Shown here: positions 6,326 through 15,014 of the stretch, piece by piece
How the letters are laid out: each line of letters opens with the position of its first letter
Numbering within the stretch: position 1 is the first letter of the stretch
From: Deferribacteres bacterium
GTDB taxonomy: Bacteria > Nitrospirota > Thermodesulfovibrionia > UBA6902
DNA length: 25,353 nucleotides
Direction of reading: 5' to 3'
Assembly (NCBI GenBank): GCA_013152795.1
Contig: JAADFS010000134.1
Coordinates: forward strand, 1-25,353
Notes under the pieces: generated by a model
Databases searched by the model: none
What the model was told of the DNA's origin: nothing
The model's input: the letters and a program-made list of their open reading frames with translations, nothing else
Position numbers and translations under genes: made by a program

Positions 6326-9108
6326 CTCTCGCACAGGTCCGGATGGCTCTCGTGCCTGCCCACGCTGGTGTCCCGGTTCCAGCACCTCTGGCATTTTTCG
6401 CCCTCCGCCTTATCAACGACAATCGCAATGTCATCAGGCTCCGCGGCCCTGTAAGCCGCTTCAGGGGCATCGGAAAGATTAAAAAGGCGGGCCTGCGATA
6501 CTATAAAAAGGGCCGGCAGAAACGACAGATACTGCTGCAGGAGCCCGTAACTCCTGTCTCCGGCATAGATGTCAACCCTCGCCTCAAGGGAATTGCCTAT
6601 GAATTTTTCACGGCGTTTTATCTCCAGTGCCCTGTTTACCTCGCCGCGTATCCTTGCCAGCCCTTCCCATCTTGCCTCAAGCTCCCTGTCGACGAGCGCA
6701 GGGTCTGCTTCCGGAAAATCAGAGAGAAAGACGCTTTCCTCTTTTTCGCCGGGTATGTGCCGCCATATTTCCTCTGCGGTGAAGGAAAGCACAGGGGCTA
6801 TAAGCTTTGTCAGCGAGACCACTATATTGTACAGGACTACCTGTGCTGCCACTCTCTCCGGCGAGTCGGATTTAAATGTATACAGCCTGTCCTTTAAGAT
6901 ATCAAGATAAAAAGAACTCATGTCAACGACACAGAACCTGTAGACGGCATGGTAGACCTCGTGAAAGGCAAATGAGCTGTATGCCTTGTCAACCTTCCTG
7001 ATAAGCCCCTGCAGCATACTGAGGGCCAGCCTGTCTATCTCCGGGAAATCACCGATGTTCACGGCCCCGGGTTTTGCCTTTTCCGGGTCGAAATCATTTA
7101 TGTTTCCGAGGAGGAACCTGCATGTATTCCTGATCTTTCTGTATGCCTCAACGAGCCTGGAGACGATCTCATTGGAGATCCTCATATCCTCCCTGTAGTC
7201 AGCGGATGAGGTCCACAGCCTCAGTATCTCGGCGCCCTGCCTGCCGGTGATCTCCTGCGGTGAAATGACATTCCCCAGGGACTTGGACATCTTTTTGCCC
7301 TGGCCGTCAACCACAAAACCGTGGGTAAGCACGGATTTAAACGGGGCCCTTCCCCTTGTACCCACGGACGCAAGCAGTGAACTCTGGAACCATCCCCTGT
7401 GCTGGTCACTACCCTCAAGATACAGGTCAGCGGGGCTTGAAAGCCGTTCGTCGGCCTCTGTGACCGCTGCATGGCTGACACCGGAGTCAAACCACACATC
7501 AAGGATGTCCGTCTCTTTTGCAAAGTCATCCGAGCCGCATTTCGGGCACTTGTACCCTTCCGGCATAAACTCAGAGGCGGATTTCTCAAACCATATATCA
7601 GCCCCCGCCTTTGCCACCTCCCGCTCGATTGTCTCCATCACAGAGCTGTCGTTTAAATATTCGCCGCAGCCTCTGCATTGTATCAATGTAATCGGCACAC
7701 CCCATGCCCTCTGCCTGGAGATACACCAGTCCGGCCTGTTCTGCACCATACCGTAGATCCTGTCCATACCCCATCTGGGCACCCATTCCGTCTTTTTTAT
7801 CTCCTCGAGCGCGCGCTGTCTCAGCCCGTTTTTCTCCATGGATATGAACCACTGCTCCGTTGCCCTGAAGATCACGGGCCTTTTACATCTCCAGCAATGG
7901 GGATATGAATGTGATATATTCCGCGGGGAGCCAAGCAGCATGCCCGCCTCCCTGAGCCTGTCGATTATTCCCTGATTAGCCCTGAAGACATACTGCCCTG
8001 CAAAACCGGCCACATCTTCCGTAAACCTTCCCCTGTCATCAACAGGTGTATAGACATCGAGCCCGTACTTCAGTCCTATCTCAAAGTCCTCTTCGCCGTG
8101 TCCCGGCGCCGTGTGGACCACGCCGGTGCCCTGCTCAAGGGTTACGTGCCCGCCGGTTATGGTCTTGACTCTGCGGTCTATCCACGGATGCCTGCACACG
8201 ATTCCTTCAAGCTCCGCGCCTGTCCATCCGGTCTCTTCGATCTCGTATTCGTCCTTTTTGTAACCGGCATTCTCCATGCAGACATCGATAAGCTCCCTTG
8301 CAATAATAAGCTCTCCGTCACGTGTTTTCACGAGGGCGTATTTAAAGTCAGGATGCAGGGTCAGGGCCATATTTGCAGGTATGGTCCAGGGCGTGGTGGT
8401 CCATATTACAAAGAATGTGCCTCTTGCACGGTCAGCAGTAAATCTGCCCTTCGCGTCCTCAATCCTGAATTTTACGTATATGGACGGCGACTCCTTTTCA
8501 TCATACTCGACCTCGGCCTCGGCAAGCGCCGTAACGCACGTCGGGCACCAGTGCACGGGTTTTTTCCCCTTGTAAACGGAACCGTTCCGGAAAAACCTGT
8601 TGAACTCCCGGACAATGGCCGCCTCATATGAAAAATCCATCGTGACATAAGGCCGCTCCCAGTCCCCGAATATACCGAGGCGCTTGAATTCATCCCTCTG
8701 TATATCCAGAAATTTTGCAGCGTATTCCCTGCAGAGTTTCCTCTTCTCAAGTATGGGAGTGGTCTCCTTCCTGGAGCCGAGCTTTTTATCGACCTGGTGC
8801 TCGATGGGCAGGCCGTGGCAGTCCCATCCGGGAACAAAGGGCGCGTAGCAGCCCTTCATCGCCTTGTATTTGACGATCATGTCTTTCAGTACCTTGTTGA
8901 GTGTATGCCCCAAGTGGATATGGCCGTTGGCATACGGCGGCCCGTCGTGCAGGATATATGTCTTTGACCTGTCCCTGCTCTGCATCTTATGGTAGATGCC
9001 GTTCTTCTCCCAGAACTCGAGCAGTTCCAGTTCCTTCCTGGCCAGGTTGGCCTTCATGGGGAAGGCGGTCTGCGGGAGATTCAGAGTATCCTTGTAATCA
9101 TTCGTCAT
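6301..9108 (-). CDS. ileS: Isoleucyl-tRNA synthetase
   Basis: A class I aminoacyl-tRNA synthetase that charges tRNA-Ile and edits valine. It has 935 residues from the ATG at 9108, which gives the family N-terminus MTNDYKDTLNLPQTAFPMK. The HIGH-type motif is HLGH at 65-68 inside PPYANGHIHLGH. The CP1 editing region contains the WTTTPWTIPAN segment, and the KMSKS loop is at about 606-610. The C-terminal zinc site Cys906-x2-Cys909...Cys926-x2-Cys929 is complete, so this is the bacterial, E. coli-like form. The frame stays open upstream to 9252, but the extra 48 residues do not look like IleS. The ribosome-binding site at 9108 is weak. It heads a minus-strand cluster with lspA. Confidence 0.97.
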   Translation of the reverse strand: MTNDYKDTLNLPQTAFPMKANLARKELELLEFWEKNGIYHKMQSRDRSKTYILHDGPPYANGHIHLGHTLNKVLKDMIVKYKAMKGCYAPFVPGWDCHGLPIEHQVDKKLGSRKETTPILEKRKLCREYAAKFLDIQRDEFKRLGIFGDWERPYVTMDFSYEAAIVREFNRFFRNGSVYKGKKPVHWCPTCVTALAEAEVEYDEKESPSIYVKFRIEDAKGRFTADRARGTFFVIWTTTPWTIPANMALTLHPDFKYALVKTRDGELIIARELIDVCMENAGYKKDEYEIEETGWTGAELEGIVCRHPWIDRRVKTITGGHVTLEQGTGVVHTAPGHGEEDFEIGLKYGLDVYTPVDDRGRFTEDVAGFAGQYVFRANQGIIDRLREAGMLLGSPRNISHSYPHCWRCKRPVIFRATEQWFISMEKNGLRQRALEEIKKTEWVPRWGMDRIYGMVQNRPDWCISRQRAWGVPITLIQCRGCGEYLNDSSVMETIEREVAKAGADIWFEKSASEFMPEGYKCPKCGSDDFAKETDILDVWFDSGVSHAAVTEADERLSSPADLYLEGSDQHRGWFQSSLLASVGTRGRAPFKSVLTHGFVVDGQGKKMSKSLGNVISPQEITGRQGAEILRLWTSSADYREDMRISNEIVSRLVEAYRKIRNTCRFLLGNINDFDPEKAKPGAVNIGDFPEIDRLALSMLQGLIRKVDKAYSSFAFHEVYHAVYRFCVVDMSSFYLDILKDRLYTFKSDSPERVAAQVVLYNIVVSLTKLIAPVLSFTAEEIWRHIPGEKEESVFLSDFPEADPALVDRELEARWEGLARIRGEVNRALEIKRREKFIGNSLEARVDIYAGDRSYGLLQQYLSFLPALFIVSQARLFNLSDAPEAAYRAAEPDDIAIVVDKAEGEKCQRCWNRDTSVGRHESHPDLCERCFRVITS

Positions 9109-9491
9109 AGCTGAAACAAACAACAGGCCATGCGCCCGGCCTGATCCATTATTGATTGCATAAAAAAATAAATGGAACTTCCCGTACTCTTGCCGTATCA
9201 ATCTTCTGAGACGTCTGGTTACCGGAAAGTTGACACGACTACCGGAAACCACCGGCTGAACACAAAATTTAACATCATCAGGAAGCTTGTGTCAAGATTG
9301 CACATGGCATTTTGATACCAGTTCATGGCGGTTTCTGCCTTGCTTTTGAAAATCATATTCGATAAAATTATGAATAAAATTTCTGTAGCCGCAGGATTTG
9401 TATATTTTTGTATATTGCAGCAGATTTTCAAAAGCAGAAGACATAAGTCACCCGGGATATCTTGCCCGCCCAACGAACTTGTACAAGTCAT
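9109..9491. other. 383-bp divergent intergenic region between ileS and the receiver-PAS kinase
   Basis: No credible gene is seen. It must hold promoters for both ileS (-) and the kinase (+). Visible structures are a direct repeat TACCGGAAA at 9220-9228 and 9240-9248 around a TTGACA at 9230-9235, and a perfect 14-bp inverted repeat, TGCTTTTGAAAATC (9341-9354) with GATTTTCAAAAGCA (9423-9436). No T-box leader for ileS was recognised. Confidence 0.5.
9341..9436. repeat. 14-bp perfect inverted repeat, 68-bp spacer, upstream of the kinase gene
   Basis: TGCTTTTGAAAATC at 9341-9354 is exactly complementary to GATTTTCAAAAGCA at 9423-9436. The spacer is AT-rich and includes the near-repeat TGTATATTTTTGTATAT. 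It may be a pair of regulator half-sites, the arms of an mRNA stem in the kinase leader, or the ends of a small element. No related copy was seen in the window. Confidence 0.5.
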
Positions 9492-10997
9492 ATGAATTCT
9501 ATCTCAAACAACAATAAACCCGCTGAAAACACGGAAGACTACCTTCGCACCGTCATAGTTGTCGAAGACGATGAGGGTCTGAACCGCCTGATCCTGAAAA
9601 CACTCAAGAGAGAAGGGTTCCTTACCAGAGGAGTCTCCACGGGCTTCCGTGCCCTTAAACTCGCTGCTGAAAATACGAACTCAATCCTGCTGCTGGACTA
9701 CCTTCTGCCTGATATGACCGCCGAAGATATTATCCTGGCGCTCAACAGGAAGAATCTCAAGGTGCCGTTTGTGATCATGACCGGACACGGGGATGAAAAG
9801 ATCGCCGTTAAGCTGATGAAGCTCGGGGCCATGGACTACATAATCAAGGAAAAGGGGATACTGGAACTGCTTCCGACCGTCCTCAGGCGGGTATTCAATG
9901 AATTACATACAGAACAAAAATTGATAGAGGCCCAGAATGCATTGCGGAAAAGCGAGGCAAGCCTTGCCGAGGCCCAGCGAATAGCCGGGATAGGAAATTA
10001 TACGTGGGACACCCAAAAAGATGAGCTATCATGGTCTCACGGCACATATCTGATTTTCGGTGTTGACCCAGCGGAATTCAGGCCTGACTTTAAAAAATAT
10101 GTGGATTTCATCCATCCCGAAGACCGGAGGCGTGTTACTGAAACCTTCAAAAAGGCCCTTATAAAAAAAACAAAGTACAATGTTGAGTATCGCATTGTGC
10201 TGCATGACGGTACAGAGCGCGTACTGCACGACGAGGGGGAAATCAGTTGCGATGAACGCAACAAGCCCTCCTGCATGTTCGGGGTGATCAGGGACATCAC
10301 GGAACGCAAAAACCTCGAAAAGGCCCTCTTTGAAATCGAAGAGAGGGAGCGGCAGCGTATCGGATACGAATTACACGACGGGCTCGGACAACTCCTTACC
10401 GGTATATCATTTAAAAACTGGGGGCTGGAGCGCAAACTGGAGAAAAGCTCTCTCAAGGAGGCCCAGGAGGCAGCCGAGATATCGATGCTTATAGCAGAGG
10501 CCAAAGAACAGGTCAGCCGCCTGTCAAAGGGGCTCTCACCTGTGGAAATGGATAAGGAAGGTCTCATGGCGGCCCTTGAGACGCTCGCACTGAATAATGA
10601 GAAAATGTTCGGGATACCATGCGTTTTCAGATGCGACAAGCCCGTCTTCGTGCATAATAAAGCCGCAATCGTACAACTTTACCGTATTGCCCAGGAGGCT
10701 GTGACCAATGCCGTGAAACACGGCAAGCCGGATCACATCGAAATCAGCCTCACAAAAAAATACAGCAAGATCACGATGTCGATAAAAGACAACGGCGTCG
10801 GTATCTCAGGGAATCCTGACAGCAAAAACGGAATGGGGCTGAAAATAATGCGTCACAGGGCCGGTATTATCAATGCATCTTTTGATGTACGGCAGAATGC
10901 CGGTGAAGGCACGGTGGTCACGTGTGTCTTCTCGGATAATTCCAGAAAAACCAAGACGCCTGAAGGTTCCGTGTTCGCAAAAAAACAATCCATTTAA
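9492..10997 (+). CDS. Soluble receiver-PAS-histidine kinase, NarX/DegS (HisKA_3) type
   Basis: A 501-residue cytoplasmic protein with no membrane segment. Residues 20-140 are a receiver domain with the acidic pair in VVEDDEG, phospho-acceptor Asp69 (LLLDYLLPD), Thr97 and Lys119. Residues 160-275 form a PAS domain (PAS_3-like, ending DITERK). Residues 283-340 are a HisKA_3 dimerisation domain with the motif ERERQRIGYELHDGLGQ and His295 as the likely phosphorylated residue. A HATPase_c domain follows with the N box QEAVTNAVKHG and DNGVGISG. An in-frame TTG at 9462 would add ten residues. The matching NarL-type regulator lies 313 bp downstream on the same strand, beyond a palindromic element. 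The N-terminal receiver implies input from another kinase; the signal is unknown. Confidence 0.9.
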   Translation: MNSISNNNKPAENTEDYLRTVIVVEDDEGLNRLILKTLKREGFLTRGVSTGFRALKLAAENTNSILLLDYLLPDMTAEDIILALNRKNLKVPFVIMTGHGDEKIAVKLMKLGAMDYIIKEKGILELLPTVLRRVFNELHTEQKLIEAQNALRKSEASLAEAQRIAGIGNYTWDTQKDELSWSHGTYLIFGVDPAEFRPDFKKYVDFIHPEDRRRVTETFKKALIKKTKYNVEYRIVLHDGTERVLHDEGEISCDERNKPSCMFGVIRDITERKNLEKALFEIEERERQRIGYELHDGLGQLLTGISFKNWGLERKLEKSSLKEAQEAAEISMLIAEAKEQVSRLSKGLSPVEMDKEGLMAALETLALNNEKMFGIPCVFRCDKPVFVHNKAAIVQLYRIAQEAVTNAVKHGKPDHIEISLTKKYSKITMSIKDNGVGISGNPDSKNGMGLKIMRHRAGIINASFDVRQNAGEGTVVTCVFSDNSRKTKTPEGSVFAKKQSI

Positions 10998-11310
10998 GGT
11001 GCACCTTTAATGTTGCGTAAACGGGCAGAGGAGTCTGCCGGAAAATCTTTATAAAGCGATTGGATATTGAAAATATGTTCCTGTTGCAGGAAATAACGGA
11101 AAGTGAAGTCCCAAAAGACGTCAATATGCCGTGCGGAATATTTCCTGAAGGTATCGCAGATAAAGCTTTCCCGGCAGACTCCTCTGCCCCGCTGGCAGTA
11201 TTTTATGCCACTGTTAAGGTGCATAAAGCGACGGGAGGCTCTTCGCCGCTGAGGGTTTGCTTTTGTCGGTATATATCTAATAAAATTTATAGACCTGTGT
11301 TGAAAATATC
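10998..11310. other. 313-bp gap between kinase and NarL-type regulator, mostly a palindromic element
   Basis: The element at 11000-11223 fills most of this gap and begins three bases after the kinase stop codon. The remaining 87 bp before the regulator start are AT-rich and could hold a separate promoter for it. No gene is seen. Confidence 0.6.
11000..11223 (-). repeat. Full copy of dispersed palindromic (MITE-like) element, copy 2
   Basis: The ends are TGCACCTTTAATGTTGCGTA at 11000-11019 and, on the other strand from 11223, TGCACCTTAACAGTGGCATA. Each arm carries a hairpin with stem GGCAGA/TCTGCC: 11024-11039 with loop GGAG, and 11174-11189 with loop CTCC. Read on the minus strand, the 11223 end matches the left arm of the copy at 1465 for about 70 bases, through GCTTTATCTGCGATACC. 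The element is therefore inverted relative to copy 1. It separates a kinase gene from its likely partner regulator. Confidence 0.7.
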
Positions 11311-11979
11311 ATGAGCAGCCGGAAAAGCAAAAAACCAAAATACAAAGTGCTTATCGTCGATGACCACCCGATCGTGCGCCAGGGGCTTACACAGCTTATC
11401 AATCAGGAGACCGACTTTGTGGTATGCGGTGACGCGGGCGATATTCCACAGGCATTGCAGGCCATTGAAAAGTGCGGGCCTGACATTATAATCGTTGACA
11501 TCTCCCTCGGGCACAGCAGCGGAATAAGGCTGATTGAAAACCTCTCCGACAATTATCCCGGCCTGTCAATTCTTGCGCTTTCCATGCATGATGAATCGAT
11601 ATACGCCGAACGATGCCTCAAGGCCGGCGCAAGGGGCTATATCATGAAACAGGAGCCACCGGAGAAGGTTGCAACGGCATTGAAGGAGATCATAAACGGC
11701 GGTATATTCATCAGTGAGAAGCTGGGGACAAAACTGCTGCATAAATTCGTCGCCAGGAAGACCGAAGCGCCGTGCTCCCCTGTCGAGCTTCTCAGCAACA
11801 GGGAACTGGAGGTGTTTCAGCTCGTGGGCAAGGGCTTGAAAACACGCAAGATCGCCGAAGAATTAAATCTCAGCGTCAAGACCGTCGAGACATACATAGA
11901 CCACATCAAGAAGAAAATGAACTTTGATGACTCCCGCAATCTCTTCCTGCACGCCGTGCAGTGGACAATGAATACATAA
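11311..11979 (+). CDS. NarL/FixJ-family response regulator (receiver plus LuxR helix-turn-helix)
   Basis: A 222-residue DNA-binding response regulator. The receiver domain (about 12-130) has Asp17-Asp18, phospho-acceptor Asp63 (IIIVDISL), the Ser/Thr position in ALSMHDE, and Lys in YIMKQE. A GerE/LuxR helix-turn-helix fills about 150-212, with LSNRELEVFQLVGKG and the recognition-helix segment LNLSVKTVETYIDHIKKKM. HisKA_3 kinases pair with NarL regulators, and this gene follows one on the same strand, so the two probably form a system despite the element between them. Its Shine-Dalgarno is weak. Its stop is 14 bp from the convergent hybrid kinase gene. Targets are unknown. Confidence 0.92.
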   Translation: MSSRKSKKPKYKVLIVDDHPIVRQGLTQLINQETDFVVCGDAGDIPQALQAIEKCGPDIIIVDISLGHSSGIRLIENLSDNYPGLSILALSMHDESIYAERCLKAGARGYIMKQEPPEKVATALKEIINGGIFISEKLGTKLLHKFVARKTEAPCSPVELLSNRELEVFQLVGKGLKTRKIAEELNLSVKTVETYIDHIKKKMNFDDSRNLFLHAVQWTMNT

Positions 11980-11993
11980 AACCCTGCGATCGA

Positions 11994-13988
11994 TTAATCT
12001 TTATCCAGCATCTCTCTTATCTTTCTTACAAGCTTCTCAGCCAGTAACGGTTTCGACAGAAAATTTATCCCCTCTTCATAGACCCCCTTCCTGTTCAGCT
12101 CCTCGATGGAATAACCGCTCGTAAAGAGCACTTTTATACCGGGTTTTATAGTCTTTATTTCTTCATATGCCTCCCTGCCGTTTTTCACGGGCATGACCAC
12201 ATCGAGCAGGAGGAATTCAACTTCGTCCTTCTTTTCCATGAATTTCCGGACGGCGTCCTCTCCGTTTACTGCCTCTATGACATTGTAACCGTTCTTTTCG
12301 AGTATAACCGCAGTAAGCCTCCTGAGGTCTTCATCGTCTTCCGCTACAAGCACTGTTTCGGAGCCGCGCCTGGGCATTGTCAGGGTCTCTGTTTCTTTTT
12401 TTTCATCCACCGGCCCGCTGAGAGGAAGATATATCTTAAACGTTGTTCCCATGCCCGGTTTGGTGATAACATCTATATAGCCCTTGTGCTGCTTGACTAT
12501 GCCGTATACCATGGAAAGCCCGAGTCCTGTTCCCCTGCCGATTTCCTTGGTTGTAAAAAACGGATCGAATATCCTCTCTTTAACATGTTCGTCCATGCCT
12601 CTTCCTGTATCCGTAACAGTTATCATTGCAAACCTGCCGCGTTGTTCTCCGCCGGAGGACAACAGGAATTTCTTATCAGGCTCAGCGGAACTCGTGGTTA
12701 TCGTCAGCGAGCCGCCTTCGGGCATGGCATCCCTTGCGTTTGTGGCGAGATTCATCAGTACCTGGTCTATCTGGCCGGCATCGGTCATTATAATCAGGTC
12801 CTCCTCTGAGAGCTCGACCTTCAGGTCTATATCCTCACCAAGAAACCTCTCCAGAATCCCTTTTGCATTTCTGATAATATCATTGAGATTCTCCGGACTG
12901 GGATTGTAAACCTCTTTTCTGCTGAATGTAAGAAGGCTCTGTATGAAGACCGCCGCCTTTCTGGCGGATGACAGCAAATGGTCCAGATACCTGCTTGCCG
13001 GGTCTTCCTTGTCGATTCTCTTCTGTAACAGGTGCGCATAGCCTAATATTGTGCTGAGTGTATTGTTGAAGTCATGGGCTATGCCGCCGGCAAGGGTTCC
13101 GATAGCCTCCATTTTCTGTGAATGTCTCAATTGTTCTTCAAGCTGCTGCTTTTCCACCTCTCTTTTCTGCAGTGATTCTGCCATATCATTGAATGCTGTT
13201 GCCAGCCTGCCTATCTCATCCTTTGTCTCAACCGGTATCTTCCTGAAAGACCCGGAGGTCTCTATCGCCTTGACGCCTTCGGTCAGCTTGCCGAGTGGCC
13301 TCGTTATCCCCCTGACTATAAAGTAAGCAATGATCCATCCGGGAATTATGAAAATAACGGGGACAAAAATACTTTTCAGGAGCAGGTCTTTCAGGCTGTT
13401 CTTCATGTGCTCTGTAGTGAATATAATCCTGATAAGGCCGATTATATTACCTTTTTTACCCTTTGCACCCTCTTCAAAGAAAAGTGCCTCTTCTTCAGAG
13501 TATCCTTCAGCGGAATATGCCTCGCCGGATACAACGGGCGACCAGAATTCGATCCTGTCACGTCCTTCAAAATACAGCGGTGACCTGGATTTTCCGAACA
13601 TATCGATTATTTTCTCCTCGGTAAAGAGCCGCTCATCCCTGAAGGACGGCGCTCCCGCCTTTTCCGCCCTTTTCAGTGCCCTGAGTTCCCTGCCGTCGAG
13701 ACTGAAGACCTGTACCAGTATCACTCCCTTGCTCTGCATAATGGCTTCAACCGGGTCCTTGAGCAGATCCTCACTCTCTGCAAACACACCGAGCCTTGCA
13801 CTCTGGGCAAGATGTTTTGCGAACTCTTTTCCCTCATATATGAGATTCTGCTTGAGCGTCTTGCTCTGGTAATAGATAAAGAAGCCCGTGAAGGCGACAT
13901 AGAAAGTCACCAGAAAGATCGTAAAAAGGTAGAATATCTTTGCACCGAAACTTTCACGGTTGTATTTCAGAAAGTTTAAGAATCTCAT
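11994..13988 (-). CDS. Membrane hybrid histidine kinase with HAMP and C-terminal receiver
   Basis: 664 residues. TM1 at about 18-40, an extracytoplasmic sensor of about 165 residues, and TM2 at about 206-226. A HAMP domain (about 227-280) leads into HisKA with His305 in GGIAHDFNNTLSTILGYAHL. HATPase_c has the N box NLATNARDAMPEGG and the DTGRGMDE and GTGLGLSMVYG boxes. A C-terminal receiver (about 545-664) has AEDDED, the phospho-acceptor Asp in LLLDVVMP, and Lys in FLSKPL. The binding-protein gene lies 36 bp upstream on the same strand, so the two are probably cotranscribed, and the periplasmic protein may feed the sensor domain. No DNA-binding output domain is present, so a separate regulator is expected; the regulator at 18925 is one candidate by proximity only. 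Confidence 0.92.
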   Translation of the reverse strand: MRFLNFLKYNRESFGAKIFYLFTIFLVTFYVAFTGFFIYYQSKTLKQNLIYEGKEFAKHLAQSARLGVFAESEDLLKDPVEAIMQSKGVILVQVFSLDGRELRALKRAEKAGAPSFRDERLFTEEKIIDMFGKSRSPLYFEGRDRIEFWSPVVSGEAYSAEGYSEEEALFFEEGAKGKKGNIIGLIRIIFTTEHMKNSLKDLLLKSIFVPVIFIIPGWIIAYFIVRGITRPLGKLTEGVKAIETSGSFRKIPVETKDEIGRLATAFNDMAESLQKREVEKQQLEEQLRHSQKMEAIGTLAGGIAHDFNNTLSTILGYAHLLQKRIDKEDPASRYLDHLLSSARKAAVFIQSLLTFSRKEVYNPSPENLNDIIRNAKGILERFLGEDIDLKVELSEEDLIIMTDAGQIDQVLMNLATNARDAMPEGGSLTITTSSAEPDKKFLLSSGGEQRGRFAMITVTDTGRGMDEHVKERIFDPFFTTKEIGRGTGLGLSMVYGIVKQHKGYIDVITKPGMGTTFKIYLPLSGPVDEKKETETLTMPRRGSETVLVAEDDEDLRRLTAVILEKNGYNVIEAVNGEDAVRKFMEKKDEVEFLLLDVVMPVKNGREAYEEIKTIKPGIKVLFTSGYSIEELNRKGVYEEGINFLSKPLLAEKLVRKIREMLDKD

Positions 13989-14024
13989 ATGGCTCCTGGG
14001 ATGCTCGACAGGCCTTGCATGGTT

Positions 14025-15014
14025 TCACCTTTCAACCGGTCCAGCCTTGTTGAGAAATCGGCCGGACACGGTTACCCCCAGCTTCTTGGCCGTCTTGCGG
14101 TTTATCGTCACAATTGCCTTTCTCGCATCCACTTCTTTAATTTTTCTTATATCCGTCCCCGACAAAATCCTCTCGGTTATCTCCCATGCCTGCATGCCTA
14201 TGTCGGCGGCATCGATATCAAACGATATCAATGCCCCCATCTCAAGGTATTTATCCGAAAATGTAATTACCGGTATCCTGTTCTCAAAGGAAAAAAGGAA
14301 CAGGAGCTCGATTGTGTCGGGAGTGACAACGGTAATGTCCGGCAGCATCCAGAAGGCGTCTATCTTTCCCTTTAAACCCTGTAACTGCACAGGGACGTCC
14401 TTCGGACTATGAATCTCTCTTGCAATCAATACAGTTCCTGCTTTCTCAGCGGCGGCCCGGACCCTCCTTACAAAATCCCCCGTCCTTGCCGGATCATATA
14501 ACAGCCCTATCCTGTTGACATCCGGCAGAGCCTTTCTTAAAAGGGACAACTGTTTCTCCGGATTAATATACAGGCTGACACCTGTAATATTATCATCAGG
14601 GACAGCAGCCGGAGAATTGAGAATCATGAAGTAGACGATGGGCACATCTCTTATGCTCCTAACCCTGTTAAGCGCATCAATCCCTATTGCAAGAATGACC
14701 GCGGGGTGTGTCTTCCGGACAGCCCTTACGATATCCTCTCCTCGCCGGTCAGATACGAAAAACTGTTTGACATTGCAATTGCAGGCCTCTTTAAATCCAT
14801 GCAGCGCATCATTGTACGGCTTGATATTAATGCTCTGCACGGCGATAATATCAGCGGCAACGGCTATATCACGGCAGAATAACACAGCCAGTATAATGAG
14901 CGCATTGCACACAAATCCCCTTATCCCCCGTCTCTTAAAGACCTTCCGCCTGTGACTTCCGTGGCATTGGCCCACACCTGCCTTACTTTTAAAAAAAACT
15001 GTAGCCCGAATCAT
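14025..15014 (-). CDS. Periplasmic ABC_sub_bind-type (DUF534/PF04392) binding protein
   Basis: 329 residues. The first 30 are basic, then a hydrophobic segment (about 34-52: CNALIILAVLFCRDIAVA) ends at Ala-Ala, a plausible secretion signal. The mature part follows the two-lobe pattern of ABC_sub_bind proteins: an N lobe with DIIAVQSxxxxPY, the VILAIGIDALNRV segment, the VYFMILNS strand, and TGVSLYINPEKQLSLLRKALP, a hallmark of the family. A second lobe has GLLYDPAR and AFWMLPDITVVTPDT. The annotated ATG lacks a Shine-Dalgarno; a GTG near residue 36 behind AAGGGGA is an alternative with a very short signal. No ABC permease or ATPase is nearby. Pairing with the kinase 36 bp downstream suggests a sensing role. 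The ligand is unknown. Confidence 0.8.
   Translation of the reverse strand: MIRATVFFKSKAGVGQCHGSHRRKVFKRRGIRGFVCNALIILAVLFCRDIAVAADIIAVQSINIKPYNDALHGFKEACNCNVKQFFVSDRRGEDIVRAVRKTHPAVILAIGIDALNRVRSIRDVPIVYFMILNSPAAVPDDNITGVSLYINPEKQLSLLRKALPDVNRIGLLYDPARTGDFVRRVRAAAEKAGTVLIAREIHSPKDVPVQLQGLKGKIDAFWMLPDITVVTPDTIELLFLFSFENRIPVITFSDKYLEMGALISFDIDAADIGMQAWEITERILSGTDIRKIKEVDARKAIVTINRKTAKKLGVTVSGRFLNKAGPVER

Noticed and set aside
9109..9252. 48-codon N-terminal extension of ileS
   Set aside because: IleS proteins start at the MTNDYKDTLNLP segment; the upstream part has no family similarity and would cover the promoter region.
9219..9491. 90-codon minus-strand frame upstream of ileS
   Set aside because: It runs through the 14-bp inverted repeat and AT-rich promoter sequence and shows no protein-family features.
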